From Chitinophagaceae bacterium (lineage in GTDB: Bacteria > Bacteroidota > Bacteroidia > Chitinophagales > Chitinophagaceae), in the NCBI GenBank assembly GCA_016702745.1, contig JADJDJ010000003.1:1-64000 (forward strand): a stretch of 64,000 nucleotides of DNA, written 5' to 3'. The translations under genes were made by a program, and so were the position numbers. Below, one piece after another: positions 18,394 through 28,442 of the stretch; within the stretch, counting starts at the first letter, position 1; each line of letters begins with the position of its first letter. The notes under the pieces are model-generated. The model was not told the DNA's origin and made no database searches. It worked only from the letters and a program-made list of their open reading frames with translations.

Positions 18394-20835
18394 TTAGTTC
18401 CCGGTACCCACCCTTTCGGTTTCCTCTGTAGCACTGCCGGCTGATCTTTTGATCGCTTTCATCGCTTTTCCGAATCGCCAGCTAAAGCTAAACCGGATGA
18501 CCCGGGAATCCCATTTTACCTCAAATGGCTCATCTGAATTCTGAAAATTGGAGTAACCGGAGTAATTCTGGGTATAAAAAAGATCCCGCACATTCATCCG
18601 CAGGGTCGCTCTGTTTTTCATGATCTGTTTCGAAATACCAAACCCCATTTCTCCCTGCGGTGTCAGGGATTCCTGCAGGTCAATCTGGCTATTGGTCTGG
18701 TAATAGCCGCTGATCTCAGCTGCCCATCCCTTTTTAAACTGAAACTGGTTATTGGCACTGATATTCAACTGGTGAACCTTTGCTTCAATCGGGGTCCATA
18801 CCACCCCGCGGATAATTTTATAGGTATAGATACTCACAGCCGTCAGGTTCCACCATTTGGTAACCGGTAATTGCAGGGTATTGGTCAGGGTGAGGCTCCG
18901 GAAACTACCCACATTCCCCCTGGTATAAATAATAATATTCTTATTGACATTGCTGCTATTGGAATCAATGATGAAGATCTGTGAAAAATAATCTTTCAGA
19001 TAGCTGTAAGCAATACCGGTTGACAACCTTTGTTTGAAATGATGCACCAGCTCCACATTCCAGGTGTATTGAGGACGGATAAACGGATTCCCGCCTTCAA
19101 ATGTGTATTTATTAATAGTGATCAGAAAAGGATTCAGGTTCTGAAAAGCTGGCCGGTCAATTCTACGGCCAAAACGCAGGGTCAGACTATGATTGGAATC
19201 TGCCTGGTAAGTCCCAAAAAAAGAAGGAAAGAGACTGCCATAATTTCTGCTGAAAAGAGAATCCTTCACCTGGGCATTGCCCAACTGGTTAGCTTTATAA
19301 CTGGTGATTTCATAACGCAACCCGGCCTGCCATTGCCACTTTTCTTTGTTACCACTCAGGCTGCTGTAAGCCGCATGTATTTTTTCATTATACAGAAAAT
19401 GATTACTGCGGCTGAGATCGGGTGTCCAGTTCTGGCCATTATTAAAAAAGTATTCCGCCAGGTTATCGGTATTGGTTCCGGCCGTTTTCATTCCGGCTTC
19501 CAGCACCAACTCCTTCCATTTTTTTGTATAATCAATTTTAGCCGTAAAAATATCCAGGTCAGATGGGGTATTCCCCCTGGTCGCCTGAACAGGACTACCC
19601 GGCGTACTGAGCTGTGTTTCGAAAAACTGGCCTCCTTCAATATTAAAACGGATAAGATCAACATCTGCAGTCAGTTCATCTTTCCCGGGAAAAACATGAC
19701 GCAGATTAAAATTGATTCCCGAACGGTTGAAATCAATTAAACGGGTACCCCAGGTATTGATGGTTGAATCAATCCGGTAAGCAGGGGTCATCCAGTCAAT
19801 CGTGCTGTAACTATTTACATTCCGGTTGGTAAAGGATCCGGTGTAAACCATTCCGATGGTCGTATTAGCCGTCAGAAACAAATCAATCCCGGTTTTAAAA
19901 TTATGTGCATTGATCCTGGTCTTGGTAAAATTTGGCTGATTCAGATAAAGTGAATCCCTACCCTGCTGGTCGAAATATTTCCGTAAGGCATATAAATTCA
20001 TCATCTCACGACCCAGCCGGTTACCATAATTCAGAAAAATATTTACTTTACCGGTGCGGTAATTCAGGTTCAGACTATTGTTGAATTTCTCGTAGAAGCC
20101 CTGGCCATAACCCACACTCAGGGAACCATTGAATCCTTTTTGCCTAAGCTTTTTTGTACGGATATTGATAATACCTGCATTTCCGGCCGCATCATAACGG
20201 GCCCCGGGATTATCGATTAATTCAATTACATCCACCTGCGAAGCAGCGATTCCTGATAAATAAGCCTGAAGATCGGCCCCACTCATCTGGGTTTGTTTTC
20301 CGTCGATCAGGATCAGCACCTGGGCCTTACCCTTCATACTGATCGTTCCGTCGCGCCCCACTGTTACCCCCGGTGATTTTTCCAGTACATCCATGATTGA
20401 GCTACCTGCATTGGTAATTCCTGCGTCTACATTTACAATTGTTTTATCCGGAGCAAACTGTACAAAAGGCTTTTTGGATTCGATGATTACATTCCCCAAC
20501 TCAGTAGCCGTTGGCAGCAGGACCATCAGCTTTTCTGACCAACCCGGCTCTTCCAGAAAATTCAGGGTATTGAAGCCTGGTTGAAAACCGGAATGGCTGA
20601 CTTGTAAAATGGATTTTGCAGCGGCCAGTCCATTGAATTCCACCATCCCCGTTTGATCGCTTACCTGCACTTTTACGATCACGGAGTCCGGTCTCATCAA
20701 TTGAACCGTTGCTCTGGCTACCGGTTGCTGGGCTTGATTCACAATGCGCAGTTTCACCCCATTGCTCACCGGTTGCCAGGCCATCGCAACTGATACATTG
20801 CAAAAAATCAATATGCACAATACGATACGCTGCAT
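18394..20835 (-). CDS. TonB-dependent outer-membrane receptor, OMP_b-brl_3 type
   Basis: 813 residues from the start MQRIVLCILIFCNVSVAMAW at 20835, which gives a signal peptide (the frame extends to 20877). A carboxypeptidase-regulatory-like (CarboxypepD_reg) domain occupies about residues 25-110. A plug domain follows with VNVDAGITNAGSSIMDVLEKSPGV and ILIDGKQTQMSGADLQAYLSG. The rest is a large beta-barrel of the family often annotated OMP_b-brl_3, ending in VIRFSFSWRFGKAMK. I see no clear TonB box. Such receptors often import oligosaccharides, peptides or metal chelates; no SusD partner is next to it, so the substrate is unknown. It is transcribed divergently from lpd. Confidence 0.85.
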   Translation of the reverse strand: MQRIVLCILIFCNVSVAMAWQPVSNGVKLRIVNQAQQPVARATVQLMRPDSVIVKVQVSDQTGMVEFNGLAAAKSILQVSHSGFQPGFNTLNFLEEPGWSEKLMVLLPTATELGNVIIESKKPFVQFAPDKTIVNVDAGITNAGSSIMDVLEKSPGVTVGRDGTISMKGKAQVLILIDGKQTQMSGADLQAYLSGIAASQVDVIELIDNPGARYDAAGNAGIINIRTKKLRQKGFNGSLSVGYGQGFYEKFNNSLNLNYRTGKVNIFLNYGNRLGREMMNLYALRKYFDQQGRDSLYLNQPNFTKTRINAHNFKTGIDLFLTANTTIGMVYTGSFTNRNVNSYSTIDWMTPAYRIDSTINTWGTRLIDFNRSGINFNLRHVFPGKDELTADVDLIRFNIEGGQFFETQLSTPGSPVQATRGNTPSDLDIFTAKIDYTKKWKELVLEAGMKTAGTNTDNLAEYFFNNGQNWTPDLSRSNHFLYNEKIHAAYSSLSGNKEKWQWQAGLRYEITSYKANQLGNAQVKDSLFSRNYGSLFPSFFGTYQADSNHSLTLRFGRRIDRPAFQNLNPFLITINKYTFEGGNPFIRPQYTWNVELVHHFKQRLSTGIAYSYLKDYFSQIFIIDSNSSNVNKNIIIYTRGNVGSFRSLTLTNTLQLPVTKWWNLTAVSIYTYKIIRGVVWTPIEAKVHQLNISANNQFQFKKGWAAEISGYYQTNSQIDLQESLTPQGEMGFGISKQIMKNRATLRMNVRDLFYTQNYSGYSNFQNSDEPFEVKWDSRVIRFSFSWRFGKAMKAIKRSAGSATEETERVGTGN

Positions 20836-20966
20836 TTCACTGTTTCGGCTAATATAGAACAAGCGATTGTCCCCCATTCAAAAATATTTTGAGCGGCTAA
20901 AACGGGTGGCAGGCGTTAACTGCTCCATATAGCCCGAAAAAGGGGCTGACCGGACACTCAGCTGTT

Positions 20967-20997
20967 TTGCCCGTTTGCATCTTTTCAAATAACTTCG
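20967..20997 (+). promoter_or_regulatory. promoter of lpd
   Basis: TTG at 20967-20969 and TAACTTCG at 20990-20997 (one mismatch to TAnnTTTG) are separated by 20 bp, the usual Bacteroidota spacing. The ATG of lpd is 45 bp downstream. Confidence 0.5.
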
Positions 20998-21042
20998 CAA
21001 CTCCCTGAGAGGGGAATCATCCTTACTAAAAAGCAGTAGATT

Positions 21043-22445
21043 ATGGCATATGATGTAGTGGTACTTGGAAGCGGCCCCGGTGGATATGTGGCGGCCATCC
21101 GTGCCTCCCAGCTTGGATTTAAAACAGCAGTGATTGAAAAAGAAAGTTTAGGCGGTATTTGCCTGAACTGGGGTTGTATTCCTACCAAGGCCCTGCTGAA
21201 AAGTGCGCAGGTATTTGAATATATTAAACATGCCAAAGAATTCGGGATTGAAGCCAGCGGTGCCCCCCAGTTTGATTCTGTGATCAAAAGAAGCCGCGGG
21301 GTTGCTGATAAGATGAGTAAAGGAGTACAGTTCCTGATGAAGAAGAACAAGATTGATGTGATCATGGGATATGGGAAACTGGTGGCCAAGGGCAAGCTGG
21401 AAGTAACCGCTACCGATGGCAAAGCCCAGACTGTAGAAGCCAAACATATCATTATTGCCACAGGCGGCCGGAGCCGGGAGCTCCCCACTATGAAAATAGA
21501 TGGTAAAAAAATCATCGGATACCGGGAGGCCATGGTCCTGCCCCAAATGCCTAAATCAATGATCGTGGTTGGCAGTGGCGCGATTGGCGTTGAGTTTGCT
21601 TATTTCTATAACAGCATGGGGACTAAAGTAACCATCGTGGAATTCATGCCCCGGATTGTACCCGTGGAAGATGAAGACATTTCAAAAGAACTCGAAAAAC
21701 AATATAAGAAGAACGGTATCACGATCATGACCAGCAGTGAAGTAACCGCTGTGGATACTTCAGGAGCCGGTGTAAAAGCTACGATTAAAACGGCCAGCGG
21801 TGAACAGGTGCTGGAAGCTGATGTGTTACTGAGTGCTGTGGGAGTTGCAGCCAATATTGAAGGTATTGGTCTGGAAACCCTTGGAGTAAAGACTGATAAA
21901 GGAAGGGTGATGGTGGACAAATTCGGACAAACCAATATCCCGGGTATTTATGCAATTGGCGACTGTTCCCCAGGCCAGGCATTGGCGCATGTGGCCAGTA
22001 AAGAAGGCATTGTGTGTGTGGAATCTATTGCTTACAACGAAAACAAATACCACCATCAGCCGGAACCGATTGATTATAATAATATCCCCGGTTGTACCTA
22101 TTGCGTACCTGAAATTGCATCCGTAGGATATACTGAAAAAGCAGCCAGGGATGCAGGTTATGATATTAAAGTGGGAAAATTTCCCCTCAGCGCCAGCGGC
22201 AAAGCTTCAGCGGCAGGCCATCCCGAAGGGTTTATCAAAGTAATTTTTGATGCCAAATACGGAGAGTGGTTAGGTACCCATATGATCGGTTATAATGTAA
22301 CAGAGATGATTGCAGAAACGGTTACAGCCCGTAAACTGGAAACAACTTATCACGAAGTATTGAATGCCATCCACCCCACCCCACAATCAGTGAAAGCATC
22401 AAGGATGCAATCGAAGTGGCTTACGGGGAGGCGATTCATATCTGA
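21043..22445 (+). CDS. lpd: dihydrolipoyl dehydrogenase (E3), frameshift near the C-terminus
   Basis: Oxidises the dihydrolipoamide of 2-oxoacid dehydrogenase E2 subunits and of the glycine cleavage H protein, passing electrons to NAD+ via FAD. FAD-binding VVLGSGPGGYVAAIRASQLG, the redox disulfide GGICLNWGCIPTKALL, NAD-binding VVGSGAIGVEFAYFY, and IYAIGDCSPGQALAHVA are all present. The dimer-interface end should read a HPHPTISESIKDA-type block. Here the frame changes in a CCACCCCACCCCACA stretch at about 22370-22385, and one base change restores TISESIKDAIEVAYGEAIHI with a stop at 22443-22445. As written, the frame runs on to 22482 with an abnormal tail lacking that motif. The active-site His of the partner subunit lies in this end. 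The E2 gene at 38528 is a possible partner. Confidence 0.94.
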
Positions 22446-22478
22446 GAAGAACCCCTGTCTCCAATACCTATTTAAAAG

Positions 22479-22697
22479 TTGATTAGCAGCCTAACTATTT
22501 TACTAACAGTAAATCTATTTGCTGTGGAAGGTATTTTATTATATGGGGTGGCCTTTATAGCCGGGCTATTCCTCTGCATCACATTTGTGTCTGTACTGGT
22601 GAATAACAAATTCATCAGTATCCGGTATCAGTCCGAGTACTTTTTCCTGGCTGTGATCCTGGAAATTGCCATCACCCTCTTGCTGGTTGATTTTTGA
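22479..22697 (+). CDS. small membrane protein, 72 aa
   Basis: Begins at a TTG at 22479, 33 bp after the corrected lpd stop. The sequence has three likely membrane helices: ILLTVNLFAVEGILLYG, AFIAGLFLCITFVSVLV and YFFLAVILEIAITLLLVDF, with NNKFISIRYQSE between the last two. No recognised family. The frame is free of stops, the hydrophobicity pattern is periodic and a terminator-like hairpin follows, so I consider it a probable gene, but a TTG start without a clear ribosome site makes the exact start uncertain. Confidence 0.5.
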   Translation: MISSLTILLTVNLFAVEGILLYGVAFIAGLFLCITFVSVLVNNKFISIRYQSEYFFLAVILEIAITLLLVDF

Positions 22698-22715
22698 ACT
22701 GGCCCTGATACCCAC

Positions 22716-22738
22716 AAAAAAAGGCCGCAGTTGCGGCC
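22716..22738 (-). terminator. intrinsic terminator of the M43 protease gene
   Basis: GGCCGCAGTTGCGGCC (22723-22738) is a perfect 7-bp stem with a 2-nt loop or a 6-bp stem with a 4-nt loop. On the minus strand it is followed by seven Ts (complement of A 22716-22722). Confidence 0.8.
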
Positions 22739-22793
22739 CGTTTCGTTAGTTGACCGGAATTGGATCCCGGTATTCAGGGTGGTTGGTTGCGAC

Positions 22794-24041
22794 CTACAAT
22801 TTGACAAACTTCATTTTTAAAGACTCCCCATCGTCCTTTTTCGCTGCAAGGAAATAAATTCCTGCCTGTAATTTTTGTAAATCAATCCGCAGATTCTTTG
22901 CCGTCACCTGTACTGACATCACAATCTGCCCCTGCAGGTTGATTACGTTGATTGCTTTTCCCATCCAGCGGCTGTCATATGCAAGATCAAGGTTTATAAA
23001 ATTATTGGCGGGGTTGGGATATAATTGCGGCTGGAGCCATTTTGGGTCTTCTTCAGGAAGGGGCGATTCCGCAATCAGTGGCAGGTTTAGTCCGGTTGAA
23101 CTGAGTATTTTAACCCTGGCACCACCTGCTGCGAAAAAGCTTCTCATTCTGGCTTTCTGTCCTTCAGTAAAAAGATTCATACAGGCATCACTGGTCAGGT
23201 CCATATAGTTCATGTACATATCCCCGTAAGGGCCATTACCACAGGTAACATTAATGGTATTGGGGCAATCAATATTATAACCAGCTTGTTTGGGAGTATC
23301 TGAAACCCCATCGTCACCGCAATAATCATCTCCCCAGATATGTTTCAGGCCGAGCCAGTGACCGACTTCATGCACGGTGGTTTTACCCATTTCGTAGCCT
23401 GCCTGGGTATTGAGGGTGCCAAATGCTTCCAGATCGATCACCACTCCATCTTTACCTGCTGCATCACCCGGGATACTGGAATAACCGGCCACCCGGCTCA
23501 GGTTACATACCCAGATATTAAGATAGCTGTTCGGATCCCAGGCATCGTCTCCCATCTCAGCATTAAATTTCATTTTATCGTCCGCTTCCCATTCTTTGAT
23601 CGGTGTGTATTTGCGGATGAGTCCGGTAGTAGAACGTTTCCGGCTGTCGGAAATTGCCAGATAAAATTCAATCTGGCAATCTGCTGCCAGGTTTTTGAAA
23701 TAAACCGGTGTACGGGCGGTATCGGCACTGCGTCTGCGAAAACAATTGTTTAAAGCGTTGAGCTGACTTTGCACCTGCTCGAGACTGATTTTTTCTGTGG
23801 GATAATGATACAGGTTATGTATCACTACCGGAATTTTGATAATAGTCGCTTCACCCCTGGCAGCAATTCCTTCGGTAATCTGTCTTTGTATATAGCTTTC
23901 GGTATGGCTCATCAGTTGGGCCAGTGCCGGATCATCTTTCAATCTTTGTTGCTGATAATTTTGGTCGCTGCATTTTTTTTGTGCAGCTAACTGACTTGTA
24001 AACGTCAGTACCAAGAGCAATAATGCTAAACCCGCCTTCAT
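22794..24041 (-). CDS. M43 (pappalysin/cytophagalysin) zinc metalloprotease with T9SS sorting domain
   Basis: 415 residues. Signal peptide MKAGLALLLLVLTFTSQLAA followed by Gln, a propeptide-like region, and the metzincin motif HEVGHWLGLKH at 224-234 (zinc ligands H224, H228, H234; catalytic E225). The Met-turn is in YGDMYMNYMDLTSDACMN. Cys-containing segment DDYCGDDGVSDTP after the motif is typical of the family. The last 80 residues, with PQLYPNPANNFINLDL and GIYFLAAKKDD, form a type-A C-terminal sorting domain for type IX secretion. The protein is therefore expected to be exported through the outer membrane and anchored or released after removal of that domain. No dedicated partner is adjacent. 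Confidence 0.93.
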   Translation of the reverse strand: MKAGLALLLLVLTFTSQLAAQKKCSDQNYQQQRLKDDPALAQLMSHTESYIQRQITEGIAARGEATIIKIPVVIHNLYHYPTEKISLEQVQSQLNALNNCFRRRSADTARTPVYFKNLAADCQIEFYLAISDSRKRSTTGLIRKYTPIKEWEADDKMKFNAEMGDDAWDPNSYLNIWVCNLSRVAGYSSIPGDAAGKDGVVIDLEAFGTLNTQAGYEMGKTTVHEVGHWLGLKHIWGDDYCGDDGVSDTPKQAGYNIDCPNTINVTCGNGPYGDMYMNYMDLTSDACMNLFTEGQKARMRSFFAAGGARVKILSSTGLNLPLIAESPLPEEDPKWLQPQLYPNPANNFINLDLAYDSRWMGKAINVINLQGQIVMSVQVTAKNLRIDLQKLQAGIYFLAAKKDDGESLKMKFVKL

Positions 24042-24361
24042 AGTTTCCAGTGTCTTTTAGTAGTTACGGCATGGTCATTTTAATGCCATGAGTTGATCAC
24101 GCGGGATTGGAAATCGGTCAACTGTTTGCTCCTGCTAACAGTGGGTAAAGGATAAAAGGAAACTAAAAGAGTTGTTCGAGGGATTAGATTTTATGGAAGA
24201 AATGGATCTTCCGAAAGGTTTGATCCCATAAAGATAATACAAATAACGAATTGTGCAAGAGCCCCTTAAATCGTAAATTTACCATTGATATGAAATTGAG
24301 TTGGCAGGTTTAACAATCTGCATCCCTTTCAGCCCTTATTTTTGTCGAAATCAGTATTTGA
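24042..24361. other. 320-bp intergenic region between divergent genes
   Basis: Separates the M43 protease (minus strand) from the glutaminyl cyclase gene. Apart from the -7 box TATTTTTG at 24337-24344 I see only a weak inverted repeat GGCAT / ATGCC near 24069-24090. No ORF, no hairpin with U-run, no repeat family is apparent. Confidence 0.5.
24337..24344 (+). promoter_or_regulatory. -7 box of the glutaminyl cyclase gene
   Basis: TATTTTTG is a perfect TAnnTTTG match and ends 17 bp before the ATG at 24362. No TTG lies at the usual distance upstream, so the -33 element is unclear. Confidence 0.45.
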
Positions 24362-25150
24362 ATGAAAAAATGCCTGCCTGTCCTCCTCGCCTTTGCCCTT
24401 ACGGCCTGCAATAATGGAAAAAAAGATGACCCGGATCAACCCAACCCGGATGCGCCAAAAATCATGACCGAATCCATCGTGAATACTTATCCGCATGATA
24501 CTTCTTCCTATACACAGGGTTTATTATTCTACAATGGAGAAATGTATGAAGGCACCGGTAATTACGGAAGGTCTAAACTTTTGAAAGTGGATCTGAAAAC
24601 AGGAAAGGCAGTCAAAGAAATATCGCTCGACAGAAAATATTTTGGAGAAGGTGTGACCATCCTTCGTGATACCGTTTACCAGCTCACCTGGAAAGAAAAT
24701 ACAGTATTTGCCTATACCCTTCCTGACTTTAAAAAAGTAAAGGAATTTACGGTGCAAAGAGATGGATGGGGGCTCACCACAGACGGGCAGTCCCTGATAG
24801 CCAGTGATGGTTCCAGCACATTGTATTATTACGAACCTTCCAGCTTAAAATTGCTGAAAACACAGGATGTAACAGAAGCCGGCAGCCTTTCTTATAATTT
24901 AAATGAGCTGGAATTTATTGACGGATTCATTTATGCCAACCAGTATGAAGCGGCTTATATTTTCAAGATTGATCCGGCGACCGGTGCGATTGTGGCCAAG
25001 GCCGATCTCAGCAAAATATGGAACCGTGTAAAAACCATTAACCCGGGTGCAGATGTGCCAAACGGAATAGCCTGGGATGCCGCTACCAAAAAAATGTATA
25101 TCACCGGAAAATGGTGGCCTGAACTGTATGAAGTGCAATTCAGTCAGTAA
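24362..25150 (+). CDS. glutaminyl-peptide cyclotransferase (lipoprotein)
   Basis: 262 residues. Lipoprotein signal MKKCLPVLLAFALTAC with lipid Cys at 16. The rest is the bacterial/plant-type glutamine cyclotransferase fold, a five-bladed propeller with SYTQGLLFYNGEMYEGTG, RKYFGEGVTILRD, RDGWGLTTDG, LNELEFIDGFIYAN and PNGIAWDAATKKMYITGKWW as family blocks. It converts N-terminal Gln into pyroglutamate on secreted proteins. In Bacteroidota it is thought to modify proteins after signal-peptide cleavage, and several proteins of this window begin with Gln. It lies alone between the protease and a convergent methyltransferase. Confidence 0.93.
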   Translation: MKKCLPVLLAFALTACNNGKKDDPDQPNPDAPKIMTESIVNTYPHDTSSYTQGLLFYNGEMYEGTGNYGRSKLLKVDLKTGKAVKEISLDRKYFGEGVTILRDTVYQLTWKENTVFAYTLPDFKKVKEFTVQRDGWGLTTDGQSLIASDGSSTLYYYEPSSLKLLKTQDVTEAGSLSYNLNELEFIDGFIYANQYEAAYIFKIDPATGAIVAKADLSKIWNRVKTINPGADVPNGIAWDAATKKMYITGKWWPELYEVQFSQ

Positions 25151-25174
25151 AAGCAACCCGTTTATTTTGTAAGA

Positions 25175-26072
25175 TTATTTCCCCAGCACATAGATCAGGG
25201 AGCTGCATTTCCGCAACTGCCCTACTGCTTTCAAATTAGAAGCAAGACCCTGGTAAAAAGAACCAGCCAGGCTGGTTTTACCATGTGTGTATTTACTGCT
25301 CAGCATGGAAATATAAAAACTATCATACCACATCGGCTTACAGGAAAGCAATTTTAACCCGTGAATCGTCGCCAGCTTTTCCATAGACCCGGGTGAAAAA
25401 TGATAGAGATGCCTGGGCACATCATAAGCCGCCCAGAACGACTGATAATGACCCGCATCACCAGAAGTATAATTGGGAACGGCAACCAAAATCCTGCCGC
25501 CTGTTCTCAATAATTTTTTAAGCTGGGCTATATATTCATGCAAAGTATGCACATGTTCAAGCACATGCCATAAGGTAATGGCATCAAATTGATCTGCTGG
25601 CAATTGAAAAAAAACCACTGGTATCCTGCAGGTTCACTCCAAAACTTTCCCTGGCCACCTGCCTGGCACCACTATCCGGTTCCAATCCGGTAACCCTCCA
25701 ACCCGATTTTTCCATTTCACTGACAAAAGCCCCCGTACCGCTTCCGATATCCAGCAATTGTCCCTTACCCATTCCGGTTTGCTGTTGTACCAGCTTCCTT
25801 TTTCTTTTCAGGGTTCTTTTCCTGACCGCCTGGTAAAGCCGGTTGATCAGCCCTTTGGATGTATTGCTATGTGATATATAGTCTTCGGATTGATAATAAG
25901 GCCCGATAGAAGCTGCATCAGGCACATCCTGTGTAAAACGAAAATGACAGGCCGCACATTCCCAGATGGAAAACTCCTCTCCGCTCACCGAATGATCTTT
26001 TACCCGCAACGCTTCTTTGATCGTACCGGCACTGCAGACAGGACATGCTGTATAATGTATCAGGGATGACAT
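25175..26072 (-). CDS. class I SAM-dependent methyltransferase with N-terminal zinc-ribbon-like Cys pairs (frameshift)
   Basis: Starts at 26072 with TACPVCSAG and IWECAACHFRFTQ, two CxxC pairs typical of the Methyltransf_23-type family acting on sugars or lipids. The SAM motif GQLLDIGSGTGAFVSEMEK is followed by VTGLEPDSGARQVA. The frame breaks in a run of eight Ts on the minus strand (25607-25614). After it the second part carries LWHVLEHVHTLHEY, LLRTGGRILVAVPN and the family segment YDVPRHLYHFSPGSMEKL, to a stop at 25175. Such enzymes are often found in surface polysaccharide loci; here no such genes are adjacent. The combined length, about 298 residues, is normal. Confidence 0.85.
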
Positions 26073-26116
26073 GGGTTAGCTGGAAACGGGGACAAAGTAA
26101 AATGAATTTGGGGAAA

Positions 26117-26760
26117 TCAGGGCAGCAGTTTATAAGTAGCTGCAGAACTTTCCCCGGCCACCAGGGATGTTGAATTGGCGATACCGGAAATATCCAGCCC
26201 ATGTTCTGATAAATACCAACCAGAAAAAAGAACCGCCACTAATCCAAGGCCAAGGGCCCAGGCCCACCAGTATGATTTTTTCTCATCGGTTTTTGAAAGG
26301 AATAATTCCATCTCAGCCGCTGTTCTTTCATCCTCTCCTACCCGAACCGTATGTTCTGCTTTTTCACGCAATACCCGGATGGCAGGTACCGGGGGTTCTA
26401 TGATCAGTGATTCCCGGGCGGTAAAACGAATCTCTTCCCCAGCCCCTTTTTCACCAGTCCCACTCCTTTCCAATCAATCGTATGTCCCTTCTCCAATTGC
26501 TTTTTCATTTCAAAAGCAAAATTGTTGAACTGCACCACCGCATCCATGGATGAAACACCCAGGGCGGTTCCCAGCCATTTAAAGAATCCTCCTTTGGGAA
26601 CATTGGCAAGCGGATCCAGTACATAGGTATAGGTGGGGGGCAATACCTGCTTATTGGGAAAATCAAAGCGAGCCGGGCTTCTTTCCAATAAAAAAGTGCC
26701 GATGCCCGGCACCGGTAATTTTTTATACTGCAATAAATACTGGTACAATTCCGGGTACAT
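26117..26760 (-). CDS. HU/CCDC81-like domain membrane protein (frameshift)
   Basis: Starts at 26760 with MYPELYQYLLQYKKLPVPGIGTF, the opening of the prokaryotic CCDC81-like HU domain, and continues with MKKQLEKGHTIDWKGVG. The frame breaks at a run of four Gs on the minus strand (26443-26446); one more G joins it to AGEEIRFTARESL and a second part with one membrane helix (WWAWALGLGLVAVLFSGWYL) and a short periplasmic end. The corrected protein has about 214 residues. In Bacteroidota such proteins combine a cytoplasmic HU-like domain, which may bind DNA or protein, with a membrane anchor. The stop of the next gene overlaps its start, so it belongs to the cluster 26117-31484. Confidence 0.75.
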
Positions 26761-28403
26761 TATTTGTTCTTTTGATCGAACGAAAATACGATTCCGCCCA
26801 CAAAGTTGAACCCATAAACCGGGTATTGATTCCAGCGCTGGTATTCTTTGTTGAAAAGATTATTGAATTGGGTCCAGAGATTGATATTCTTCGTGATCTT
26901 GAATCCCAGTCCCGCATTCAGGTCCATGGCCCCATCCAGTTTTCCGGCCGTTCCGTCTTTCTTCATATAAGAAGGTCCGCTCCAGGCAAAAAGATCACCT
27001 TTCAGCCAAAGATCCTTGATGATCTGCATCCGCATGGCGGCTTTCAGTTCCAAAGGCAGGAGTCCCCATGCTTTTGCATTATCCCTTAATCCCGTGAACT
27101 GATTAAACTGTAAACCGGCGGTCAGTGAGAATTTCTCCTGGAAATTCACCCCGATTTCACTGCCAAAATTCACCACATTGATCCGGCGTTCGTTGACTAC
27201 CCTGAATGACTTGCCACCGAGACCTGCTGTCGTATCATTGATAAAGAGCGGCTGGTTATTTACCCGGTTGAAGGCTGCTTTGGCAGAATAAGTGAAATGA
27301 TCCCCCACTGATCCTTTAAAGCCTGCAAATCTTTCTTCAATCCAGGAGTTTTTGAACTGATCCGGTATCCATAACCAGGGATTCTGCGAAGCCAGGTACA
27401 TATAGGTGGTCTTGCGCACATAGCCGGTCCAGCCTGCCTGGAAAGTAAAGCGGCTGTCATTACTGCTGATATCCGCCAGAATATTGGGGAACATCTTAAA
27501 GGTCTTATTATCCCATGACGGACGAATACCGGCCTGTACATTGATATTTCCCGTTTTGTATAATACGGAAGGAGAAATATAATACATGGTATTATTGATC
27601 GCTGCCTTCCCTTTAGGCGATACCCGTGTAAGATCAAATGTGAGACCGAGATTAACGGCAAACTCTTTTCCAATTGTTTTTTCCAGTGGCAGATTTACAA
27701 CGGTATTGCTTTCTGAATTATCATGATTATCGCCGAATACATCAATCTTTACATCCGGTGAATAGGTCAGTCCGAAATCGGTTTTATTGATATTATGAAA
27801 TCCAAGCCGGCCGCTGATGGTCTGGAATTGCTGCTTGAGTGAATCAGGAGAAAATACCAGAGTCTGTGGTTCGTATCCGTATTTATAGGTTCTATCCTGT
27901 TTCATACCGAGGGAAGCATTCCATTCCAGATTATTCCCGGAACGGAAATAACCCATCAACCTCACCTGAGTGTTGGCGAATTTCTGGTAATCTCTTTTCC
28001 CATCGGATCCCACATGACGGGCATAAATATTTAAACCGGCTGTTTTGCCATCGCCCAGCGAAATACCTGCCTGTATAAAGGGCGTACGGAGACTTCCGAA
28101 TCCCGCTTTTACATAACTGCTGTTATCAAAAGCCCCGCTGGTATCAATATCCATGGCCAGAGGTTTTAAAGTACCAGGCTGGTAGGCGAATAAAAGATTC
28201 TGAGTGGGAATATCATAATTCAGTTTTGCCTTGGTGGTATCCACCGGTGCAGGTGCTGCCCCAAAATTGATCTTGGCAGTTTGTCTTAATACCGGTTTGA
28301 AACTGGACACAATATCAATTCCACCCTTGCCCGTGGTATCTTTTTGGGCCGAGAGCAGCAATACTGCAAAAACGGCAAACCCTGTGCTGATGATTCTTTT
28401 CAT
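26760..28403 (-). CDS. outer-membrane beta-barrel protein (TonB-receptor-like, no plug)
   Basis: 547 residues from the start MKRIISTGFAVFAVLLLSAQ at 28403, which gives a signal peptide and Gln at the next position; the frame extends to 28424. The first 110 residues (FKPVLRQTAKINFGA, LLFAYQPGTLKPLAMDID) are not a plug. From about 130 on, alternating amphipathic strands end in Phe (VGGIVFSFDQ), typical of outer-membrane barrels. I see no TonB box. The close packing with the HU/CCDC81-like protein and the 1013-residue TPR protein suggests a common envelope function. The substrate is unknown. Confidence 0.78.
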   Translation of the reverse strand: MKRIISTGFAVFAVLLLSAQKDTTGKGGIDIVSSFKPVLRQTAKINFGAAPAPVDTTKAKLNYDIPTQNLLFAYQPGTLKPLAMDIDTSGAFDNSSYVKAGFGSLRTPFIQAGISLGDGKTAGLNIYARHVGSDGKRDYQKFANTQVRLMGYFRSGNNLEWNASLGMKQDRTYKYGYEPQTLVFSPDSLKQQFQTISGRLGFHNINKTDFGLTYSPDVKIDVFGDNHDNSESNTVVNLPLEKTIGKEFAVNLGLTFDLTRVSPKGKAAINNTMYYISPSVLYKTGNINVQAGIRPSWDNKTFKMFPNILADISSNDSRFTFQAGWTGYVRKTTYMYLASQNPWLWIPDQFKNSWIEERFAGFKGSVGDHFTYSAKAAFNRVNNQPLFINDTTAGLGGKSFRVVNERRINVVNFGSEIGVNFQEKFSLTAGLQFNQFTGLRDNAKAWGLLPLELKAAMRMQIIKDLWLKGDLFAWSGPSYMKKDGTAGKLDGAMDLNAGLGFKITKNINLWTQFNNLFNKEYQRWNQYPVYGFNFVGGIVFSFDQKNK

Positions 28404-28442
28404 ATTAACTGTATAGCGCTTCATGGATAGTTGTTAAATGGA

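Noticed and set aside
22446..22482. lpd C-terminal tail as a real extension
   Set aside because: One base change upstream restores the conserved E3 C-terminus and stops at 22445; the longer tail is out of frame and unlike the family.
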